From JBDRLV01 sp043812755 (GTDB taxonomy: Bacteria > Patescibacteriota > Patescibacteriia > UBA9934 > GWF2-40-263): a stretch of 14,638 bases of DNA. Within the stretch, counting starts at the first letter, position 1. Every line of letters begins with the position of its first letter. This document shows, piece by piece, positions 6,357 through 11,454 of this stretch. Below the pieces are notes generated by a model, which saw only the letters and a list, made by a program, of their open reading frames with translations, ran no database searches and was not told the origin of the DNA. The translations under genes were made by a program, and so were the position numbers. The DNA is taken from contig JBDRLV010000002.1 of the NCBI GenBank assembly GCA_043812755.1, positions 1 through 14,638 of the forward strand, given 5' to 3'.

Positions 6357-6359
6357 CAA
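6331..6359 (-). promoter_or_regulatory. Promoter of ftsZ
   Basis: A perfect TTGACA (6354-6359) and TAAAGT (6331-6336, four of six matches) are separated by 17 bases. Predicted start is near 6324, giving a leader of about 58 bases without a Shine-Dalgarno. Confidence 0.6.
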
Positions 6360-6383
6360 GCAAATTTTTTCACAGGCAGAATT

Positions 6384-6408
6384 AAAAAACAGAACCCTCT
6401 GTGCTCTG
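6384..6408 (-). terminator. Terminator of ftsA
   Basis: In minus-strand RNA CAGAGC (6403-6408) pairs with GUUCUG (6390-6395), with one G-U, around a 7-base loop, followed by six T (6384-6389). It is 14 bases past the ftsA stop and upstream of the ftsZ promoter. Confidence 0.7.
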
Positions 6409-6422
6409 CTTTAAAAACTAGA

Positions 6423-7682
6423 TTAAGGACGAATTGTTTTGATTATCCTTTGCAATCCCTTTCCAAATTTTTCTGCTCCCGAAATGGCTGAAAACAGCTT
6501 CCCAAACCCACCTCCTTTTGATGCTCCATGAATTTCATGCCCCCATAACACCAAACCGATTGCAGTTGCCATTGAAGGATCAGCCACTTTATCAATTACT
6601 GAAGTGACTCCCATCGGAATGCCAAGGCAAACCGGAAGACGTAATGAATCTTTTGCTGTTTCAAGCATGCCCTCAAGCTTTGACCCTCCTCCTGTAAGAA
6701 CAACACCCGCAGGCAACATTCCTGATCTATCAATGCTCAAAAGTTCCTTATCAATCATTTCAAAAATCTCCTGAACACGAGCCTCAGTAATATCTCCGAT
6801 AAATCTTCTGCCAACAATCTCATGTTCTGGTGCTCCATAATCAGCTAAATCTATTTCTTCTTTTTTTGCTATATCCTGAGGTTGTGAAGTTGCAAAATTC
6901 AATTTCACAAGTTCAGCTACCTCAAGTGAAGTCCTCAAGCCTATGGCAATATCTGAAGTTACATGATCAGAACCTATTGGAAGAACTGCTGTATGAATCA
7001 CGTCTCCTTCTTCAAAAACGACAACACTTGTGGTTGAAGCACCAATGTTAATAACACAAACACCAAGCTCTTTCTGTTTATTTGTTATAACTGATTCTGC
7101 AGTTGCTAATATTGAAAAAACAACATCATTGATATCAAGCCCAGTTCTGTAAATACATTTTGTTAAATTCTTTATGTGAGAACTTAACCCTTGAATAATG
7201 AGTGCATCCACCTCAAGCCTTATACCATTCATGCCCACTGGGTCCTTTATTCCTCGTTCTCCATCAACAACAAAGCTCTTTGGGATAACATGAATAATCT
7301 CATAATTCGTAGGAGTGGCCACGGCTCGAGCCGCTTCAATTGAACGCTCAACATCATCATCTCGTATTTCACCATCATTTCGAGAAACCCCAACTACACC
7401 ATGGCTCTCTTGGGCTATAATATGGCTCCCGCTGATTCCAACCCATGCTTTATGGATAGGAATGCCTGTTATTCTCTCAGCCTGCTCTATTGCTTTTGAG
7501 GTACAACTAACAGCATCTTCCATATCAGTAATAATTCCTTTACTGATTCCAGAAGATTCAAACTCAACTGCACCTATGATATGCAACTGATCTTTAGAAT
7601 CCTGACTCGGAACAGGCTTGCCAACGGCAATCCTAATTGAGTGAGAACCTATATCTAAACCTGTATAAATTTCTTCTCCCAT
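6423..7682 (-). CDS. ftsA: Cell division protein FtsA
   Basis: Actin-fold ATPase that tethers FtsZ to the membrane and recruits the divisome. It is 419 residues from the ATG at 7682. The start is chosen because MGEEIYTGLDIGSHSIR is the family's N-terminus; a longer reading to 7772 adds 30 unrelated residues and overlaps dgkA. Phosphate 1 is DIGSHSIR (10-17), phosphate 2 INIGASTTSVVV (211-222) and the adenosine motif LTGGGSKLEGM (329-339). Between them lies the 1C subdomain specific to FtsA. The C-terminus (about 403-419) is a basic amphipathic helix, the expected membrane anchor. A TATAAT lies 9 bases upstream of the ATG, so the message should be nearly leaderless. dgkA and ybeY precede it instead of the common ftsQ, which is not in the window. 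ftsZ follows after a terminator and promoter. Confidence 0.97.
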   Translation of the reverse strand: MGEEIYTGLDIGSHSIRIAVGKPVPSQDSKDQLHIIGAVEFESSGISKGIITDMEDAVSCTSKAIEQAERITGIPIHKAWVGISGSHIIAQESHGVVGVSRNDGEIRDDDVERSIEAARAVATPTNYEIIHVIPKSFVVDGERGIKDPVGMNGIRLEVDALIIQGLSSHIKNLTKCIYRTGLDINDVVFSILATAESVITNKQKELGVCVINIGASTTSVVVFEEGDVIHTAVLPIGSDHVTSDIAIGLRTSLEVAELVKLNFATSQPQDIAKKEEIDLADYGAPEHEIVGRRFIGDITEARVQEIFEMIDKELLSIDRSGMLPAGVVLTGGGSKLEGMLETAKDSLRLPVCLGIPMGVTSVIDKVADPSMATAIGLVLWGHEIHGASKGGGFGKLFSAISGAEKFGKGLQRIIKTIRP

Positions 7683-7691
7683 AATGTTTCT

Positions 7692-7720
7692 ATTATACCC
7701 ATCATGTCGTTTCAAAACAA
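7692..7720 (-). promoter_or_regulatory. Promoter of ftsA, predicted leaderless
   Basis: A perfect TATAAT (7692-7697) ends 9 bases before the ftsA ATG, so a start 7 bases past it leaves about 3 bases of leader. A weak TTGTTT (7715-7720) sits at 17-base spacing, at the very end of dgkA next to its TGA stop. Confidence 0.6.
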
Positions 7721-8089
7721 GGTCATGAACACAATTTTTAATTTTGGTGCAAAAATTAGTATTCCAATGCACCCCGAGATAACAGCACTTATAAGCACAG
7801 CCGCTGCCATCATATCCTTCATGTCCCGTACAACTGGATGGATTCTTGGCTTAAATGTATCAACAATCCTTTCAAAAACACTATTTATTATCTCAAGAAC
7901 TAACACAACTCCAATAAGCAACAGAATTAAAACCAGTTCAAAAATATTTATCTTTAATAATATGGAAAGCAATAGTACCATCAAAGCAATAAATATCTGA
8001 ATCCGAAAACTGTGCTCTGAACGAAAAACCAAAACAGCTCCCTTGAAAGCGTGTCTAATGCTACTGTTTAAATTTCTAAATTTAATCAT
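7712..8089 (-). CDS. dgkA: Diacylglycerol / undecaprenol kinase family protein (DgkA)
   Basis: Small integral membrane lipid kinase; depending on subfamily it phosphorylates diacylglycerol or undecaprenol, the latter recycling the peptidoglycan lipid carrier. It is 125 residues from the ATG at 8089, the normal family length. Three membrane helices lie at about 30-45, 50-69 and 93-114. The active-site motif EIINSVFE carries E66, N69 and E73, and RDMKDMMAAAV carries K91 and D92, each three positions before E. coli E69, N72, E76, K94 and D95. E25 matches E. coli E28, while the E34 position is Q31, as in the Gram-positive undecaprenol-kinase type. The substrate is inferred. The ATG overlaps the ybeY stop by 8 bases, suggesting coupled translation. 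A TTG at 8107 is possible but would overlap ybeY further. Confidence 0.9.
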   Translation of the reverse strand: MIKFRNLNSSIRHAFKGAVLVFRSEHSFRIQIFIALMVLLLSILLKINIFELVLILLLIGVVLVLEIINSVFERIVDTFKPRIHPVVRDMKDMMAAAVLISAVISGCIGILIFAPKLKIVFMTLF

Positions 8090-8540
8090 AATCAAACGCA
8101 ACACCAAATCGTTTTAAAATCTTTGCTTGAAGAGCAAACATTTTGTTTGCTTGTTTAAGGTTAACTTCATGATCAAGACCAAAAAGATGCAACACTCCAT
8201 GTACAATAAGAAGCAGTGCCTCTCCTCTTGTTGAATTGCCAAATTCATTTGCCTGCTTTTTTGCTTGAGAATAACTAATGAGTATTTCACCAAGCATTTT
8301 TTCATTTCCATTTTGCGCAGGCATAATAAAAGCCAAAACATCTGTAACTGCATCTTTTCCTCTATATTTCTTATTAAACCTTCTTATCTCCCGATCTGAT
8401 ACAAAAGCAATTGAGATTCGCAATTTATTCTTTCCTAATTCAAGATGCTTGTTTACTTCCTTTAATAATTGCTCAATAAGTAAATAAGGTACTCTCTGGC
8501 CACCTTTAAGCTTACTCTGATCCAAATCAAAATTGATCAT
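8082..8540 (-). CDS. ybeY: Endoribonuclease YbeY (16S rRNA maturation)
   Basis: Zinc-dependent single-strand endoribonuclease involved in 16S rRNA 3'-end processing and ribosome quality control. It is 152 residues from the ATG at 8540, the usual length. The signature VHGVLHLFGLDH supplies the three zinc ligands H114, H118 and H124; the preceding region has the family's FNKKYRGKDAVTDVLAF stretch (55-71). The ATG at 8540 lies 7 bases after the stop of the upstream TSP3 gene and has no clear Shine-Dalgarno. A TTG at 8570 would give 10 more residues but overlaps that gene. It overlaps dgkA by 8 bases. ybeY beside dgkA is a common bacterial pairing, often with phoH and era, neither of which is here. 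Confidence 0.95.
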   Translation of the reverse strand: MINFDLDQSKLKGGQRVPYLLIEQLLKEVNKHLELGKNKLRISIAFVSDREIRRFNKKYRGKDAVTDVLAFIMPAQNGNEKMLGEILISYSQAKKQANEFGNSTRGEALLLIVHGVLHLFGLDHEVNLKQANKMFALQAKILKRFGVAFDYD

Positions 8541-8547
8541 ATCATTC

Positions 8548-9612
8548 TTATTCAACTGTTTCTTCTGCAATTAAAATGCTGTTAATAATCATCTGGTATG
8601 TTTGAAGATAATCAATTGTTCCTTTCACACCTGATTGATAACTCACTACGATAACCTTATCTCCTGCATTAATATAAGTAGTAAGGCCTTCTTGTGTTTT
8701 CAAAAGTTCCAAGCCTTGCTTTGATAATCCAGCAATTAGATTTTCATCCAATTGCATTTCAAGACTCCAACTAGACAGGTCTTGCAAAATGTTTTTTCCA
8801 AACGTTGACACAACCAAGCTTTCTCCTGTTGTTGCAACAATTGCAATACCTACACTTTCTACTGACTTAATAGACCAAGCTTTTGGATAATTTAATGAAA
8901 AATTAACAAACTCATAAGCACGCACAATATCACTATCCATCAAAATTGCAGGTGTAGGTGCTTGAGGGTCATAACCATGAAAAACCTCATTGCCATCTAA
9001 AAACCCATCTCTGTCAGAATCTGGCAAACGAATATTGGTTCCGTAAATCAAAGCTTCTTCAACATCTGTCAGTCCATCGCTGTCTGTATCCTTACCAGGT
9101 GTTGATGATTTTGGAAATGGTTCAGCAGGCTCTGTATCAACAGGCTTGGTTGGTTCTTCTGTATCAACAGGCTCGGTTGGCTCTGGTTGCGGTTCCTCCA
9201 CAGGACGCACAGGCGGTCTGTAAATCTGTCTATCTGGCACTTGAGATTGATTGTCTTTTGAATTTTTAATTAGAAAATATCCAGTAATACCTACAGCAAT
9301 GATCAACACAGCTCCCACAACTACAATAATGAGAGTTAAATTTTTTTTCTTCCTTTTTGGATGATCAAATTGTTTTAATTGCGGTTTCAATTTCTGTTCA
9401 ATTGGTTTTGGGGGTATGGGTTTTGGTGGAGGTGGTTGAACAACTTTTTTATATTCAGGTTTTACCTCTTTCTTTGGTTCATGAACAGATGGCGAAGCGC
9501 CGTGCCTATAATCAACAGGCATAACAAAAATCTTATCAGTAATGACTTGCTGATTTTCAGAATTGGCAACATTTGCCTTTTTTTCATTTTCCTCTTTTTT
9601 CTTTCCAAACAT
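8548..9612 (-). CDS. Single-pass membrane protein with TSP3 repeats and C-terminal PsbP-like domain
   Basis: A 354-residue protein. Residues 1-90 are a charged, proline-rich cytoplasmic part ending in KRKKK (86-90). One membrane helix follows (about 92-115). The outside part begins with a P/E/T-rich linker (127-172) containing a 9-residue tandem repeat. Two thrombospondin type 3 calcium motifs follow: D175-x-D177-x-D179-G-x2-D183 and D198-x-D200-x-D202-G-x3-D206 with E209, closing with GYDP. The C-terminal domain (about 225-350) begins FSLNYPKAWSI, a start seen in PsbP/Mog1-like folds of bacterial envelope proteins; this assignment is by pattern only. The gene has a candidate promoter fused to an upstream terminator and is 7 bases before ybeY. 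It is a paralogue in layout of the next two genes. It probably acts in calcium-dependent envelope structure or adhesion. Confidence 0.85.
   Translation of the reverse strand: MFGKKKEENEKKANVANSENQQVITDKIFVMPVDYRHGASPSVHEPKKEVKPEYKKVVQPPPPKPIPPKPIEQKLKPQLKQFDHPKRKKKNLTLIIVVVGAVLIIAVGITGYFLIKNSKDNQSQVPDRQIYRPPVRPVEEPQPEPTEPVDTEEPTKPVDTEPAEPFPKSSTPGKDTDSDGLTDVEEALIYGTNIRLPDSDRDGFLDGNEVFHGYDPQAPTPAILMDSDIVRAYEFVNFSLNYPKAWSIKSVESVGIAIVATTGESLVVSTFGKNILQDLSSWSLEMQLDENLIAGLSKQGLELLKTQEGLTTYINAGDKVIVVSYQSGVKGTIDYLQTYQMIINSILIAEETVE
9131..9180 (-). repeat. 27-bp tandem repeat in the extracellular linker
   Basis: Two 23-base copies (9131-9153 and 9158-9180) differ at one base and repeat with a 27-base period. 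They encode the nonamers EPTEPVDTE and EPTKPVDTE. The unit keeps the frame, so copy number could change linker length without breaking the protein. Confidence 0.8.
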
Positions 9613-9647
9613 ATTTATTCAAGAAATGACTTTTGCGTGATTCCTCT

Positions 9648-9653
9648 AGTATA
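9648..9653 (-). promoter_or_regulatory. -10 box for the PsbP-like TSP3 gene
   Basis: TATACT (five of six matches) lies 35 bases before the ATG at 9612 and overlaps the T tract of the preceding hairpin. No convincing -35 box is seen at 16-18 bases, where the sequence is the hairpin itself, so the call is tentative. Confidence 0.35.
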
Positions 9654-9696
9654 AAATGCCCAGACGAAACTCTGACGCTCGCACGTCCGTCTGGGC
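9653..9696 (-). terminator. Long-stem terminator-like hairpin between two TSP3 genes
   Basis: GCCCAGACG (9658-9666) pairs with CGTCTGGGC (9688-9696), a perfect 9-bp stem. The 21-base loop holds a second stem, GACG (9674-9677) with CGTC (9684-9687). On the minus strand the stem is followed by ATTTT. The T run is short, so termination may be partial. It is more G+C-rich than its surroundings. Confidence 0.6.
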
Positions 9697-9717
9697 TCCA
9701 ATGTAAAAAATATAATC

Positions 9718-10530
9718 CTATTCTAAATCAGGAATTTCAAACAATTTGCCTGTTCCTTTTGGATTATACCCATTTGAAACCTCATCACCATCAATATAAC
9801 CATCTGCGTCAGTATCCGCTAACAGCGGGTTTGTTAAATATACTTCAATCTCTTCACGATCAGAAAGTCCATCAGCATCTGTGTCAACAATGTTAATATC
9901 TGTACCAAGCTCAAGTTCACGGACATCAGGCAAGCCGTCTGTGTCAGTATCTGTTTGATCAACATCCGTTGGTTCTTCAAAATCCATTAAACCACTTTCT
10001 TCATCAGCAAACTCATCAGTAAATTCGTCAGCCATATCTTCTTCCATAAAGCCTTCTTCCATAAACTCTTCATCATCCTGCATTTGATCTTCTTCAATCA
10101 TTGTTTCAGAAACTGCATTTGATACTTCTGGTTTACCAGGAGTTTTTGGTTCTCTTGCAGAAAGAAGGAAAAAAGATATTGCAGCTGCAACAACAACTAT
10201 TAAAAAGATTACAACAATTATCACGACTGTTTTCCAAGCAGATCCACCCACTTCATCCTCTGATGCAAAAACAGTGCTTTGCTCCTGCTGAGGTGGTTGC
10301 ATTGAAGGCTGTTGCATTATTACAGGTTCAGGAGTTTGAATATCAGGACTTGTCTGTGGAATATTTTGTTCACTAACATTCACTTTTGGCTCTGCTGGCA
10401 AATTATAATCTTGACCTTCTGTTGGTGGTGAAACCTCTGGAACATCATCTGTACCAGCAAAAATATCTTCTGTTGGTTTAAGTTGTGGCGGTTGATTTTG
10501 TGAATCATCCTTTTGAACATTGTCAAACAT
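9718..10530 (-). CDS. Single-pass membrane protein with acidic stalk and three TSP3 repeats
   Basis: A 270-residue protein. Residues 1-98 are a proline- and glutamine-rich disordered part containing the DIFAGTDD motif (22-29). One membrane helix spans about 101-124. Outside lies a strongly acidic stretch (145-192). Three calcium motifs of the thrombospondin type 3 kind follow: D194-T-D196-T-D198-G, D216-T-D218-A-D220-G and D239-T-D241-A-D243-G, about 22 residues apart, ending in GYNP (254-257). No enzymatic domain follows. The ATG at 10530 has no Shine-Dalgarno; the upstream 87 bases contain an A+T-rich heptamer array and no clear promoter, so it may be co-transcribed with the gene before it. 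It is probably a calcium-binding envelope protein. I recall N-termini of this kind from CPR genomes, but the function is unknown. Confidence 0.85.
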   Translation of the reverse strand: MFDNVQKDDSQNQPPQLKPTEDIFAGTDDVPEVSPPTEGQDYNLPAEPKVNVSEQNIPQTSPDIQTPEPVIMQQPSMQPPQQEQSTVFASEDEVGGSAWKTVVIIVVIFLIVVVAAAISFFLLSAREPKTPGKPEVSNAVSETMIEEDQMQDDEEFMEEGFMEEDMADEFTDEFADEESGLMDFEEPTDVDQTDTDTDGLPDVRELELGTDINIVDTDADGLSDREEIEVYLTNPLLADTDADGYIDGDEVSNGYNPKGTGKLFEIPDLE

Positions 10531-10537
10531 ATATATA

Positions 10538-10565
10538 AATTTCTAATTTCTAATTACTAATTTCT
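10538..10565. repeat. Heptamer tandem repeat AATTTCT
   Basis: Four adjacent units on the plus strand: AATTTCT, AATTTCT, AATTACT, AATTTCT. It lies directly upstream of the ATG at 10530, in the 5' region of the acidic TSP3 gene. The unit fits the same AAWTWCT pattern as the array at 4906-4926. The rest of this 87-base spacer shows nothing clear. Confidence 0.7.
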
Positions 10566-10617
10566 AAGTTAAGGATACTCTAAAAATCAGTAAATAAAAA
10601 GTGACTTATCAAATTAC

Positions 10618-11424
10618 TTATAAAAGACCAGGACCAGCAGGGTTGTATCCTGCCTTTACCTCATCATAATCATCATAACCATCACCATCTGAGTCTTTAT
10701 TATCATCTGAGGTCCCATATTTCCTTTCCATAAGCTCATTCATTCCATCTTTGTCTTTATCAGAAATACCTACTACTTCATAGCATTCATCTCTATAATC
10801 AATATCTTCTATCTTGTCACACATAGACTGATCTCTGGCCTGTTTGGCAAGTTCTGTTGTTTGTAAATAACCACATTCGGTCTGACTTAATCCGCGCAAA
10901 GTACAATTTGAAGGATTCACTGGCCCCATAACACCACGCACACAAAGATCCTGACTTTCTTTTGAAACAATTTGATAACACAAATTCACATCTTTTTCAG
11001 TTTTTGCTTTTCTATTCAAAATTCCATCCGAACACATTTGACGCCAGTCTGATTGTGCAATTTCAACACATAATTCCTCGTCATTTTTATATCGTGCTGT
11101 AGTCCAAATACAGTTATCTTTCTCATCTGCTTGCAAAAGCTCACAAACATCAACTACACCAGTAGACTTTGCAATTTTATTCGCGCTCAAACTTTTACAA
11201 CTATCTGAGGAGCAATCGCCAATAAGCGACTTTGCTTGTTCTATGGCAGAAGTTGTTTGTTGAAGCTTTTCTAAATCCTGTCCTTTTGGTTTAAGCCTTA
11301 CAATCAATAAAACAGATATCACAACAGCTAGAATTATTACAATACCAACTATAATCAAAATTGGTTTGATCTTGCTATTTTTTGGTGTGCTGTAATTTTG
11401 TTCTTGCTCTTGAGTCTGATACAT
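10618..11424 (-). CDS. Membrane protein with cysteine-paired helical repeats and TSP3 motifs
   Basis: A 268-residue protein from the ATG at 11424; a TTG at 11451 would add nine residues. Residues 1-20 are a polar tail and about 21-43 a membrane helix. Outside, 12 cysteines (71, 76, 94, 105, 119, 131, 149, 161, 174, 184, 202, 214) follow a recurring pattern of the form LCxxI, then 7-9 residues, then a second C, each unit about 25-30 residues. I recall similar cysteine-paired helical repeats from CPR bacteria and DPANN archaea. Calcium-type motifs close the protein: D222-x-D224-x-D226-G and D244-x-D246-x-D248-G, ending in GYNPAGPG. Disulfides imply an oxidising extracytoplasmic location. The gene follows the large VWA gene by 30 bases across a 7-bp inverted repeat, so co-expression is likely. 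No Shine-Dalgarno is seen. Function unknown. Confidence 0.85.
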   Translation of the reverse strand: MYQTQEQEQNYSTPKNSKIKPILIIVGIVIILAVVISVLLIVRLKPKGQDLEKLQQTTSAIEQAKSLIGDCSSDSCKSLSANKIAKSTGVVDVCELLQADEKDNCIWTTARYKNDEELCVEIAQSDWRQMCSDGILNRKAKTEKDVNLCYQIVSKESQDLCVRGVMGPVNPSNCTLRGLSQTECGYLQTTELAKQARDQSMCDKIEDIDYRDECYEVVGISDKDKDGMNELMERKYGTSDDNKDSDGDGYDDYDEVKAGYNPAGPGLL

Positions 11425-11428
11425 AATG

Positions 11429-11451
11429 TTGATCTGTATATTTAAGATCAA
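11429..11451. repeat. 7-bp inverted repeat just upstream of a start codon
   Basis: TTGATCT (11429-11435) and AGATCAA (11445-11451) are exact reverse complements with a 9-base loop. The element fills the gap between the VWA gene's TAG stop (11455-11457) and the ATG at 11424. There is no T tract, so it is not a terminator; it may shape translation of the downstream gene. Confidence 0.5.
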
Positions 11452-11454
11452 TGC

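Noticed and set aside
7683..7772. A 30-residue N-terminal extension of FtsA
   Set aside because: It overlaps the end of dgkA, has no similarity to FtsA N-termini, and the ATG at 7682 gives the standard MGEEIYTGLDIG start with its own -10 box.
8090..8107. TTG start for dgkA at 8107
   Set aside because: The ATG at 8089 overlaps the ybeY stop by 8 bases, a normal coupled arrangement, and gives the family length.
8541..8570. TTG start for ybeY at 8570
   Set aside because: It would lie inside the 3' end of the upstream TSP3 gene; the ATG at 8540 just after that stop fits the usual length.
10538..10565. CRISPR-like array
   Set aside because: The 7-base units are contiguous without spacers, and no cas genes are in the window.
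10580..10617. Terminator after the cysteine-repeat gene
   Set aside because: Only a 3-4 bp imperfect stem precedes a T run; too weak to call.
11425..11451. TTG start for the cysteine-repeat membrane protein
   Set aside because: The ATG at 11424 gives a normal polar tail before the membrane helix; the extra nine residues lie across an inverted repeat.
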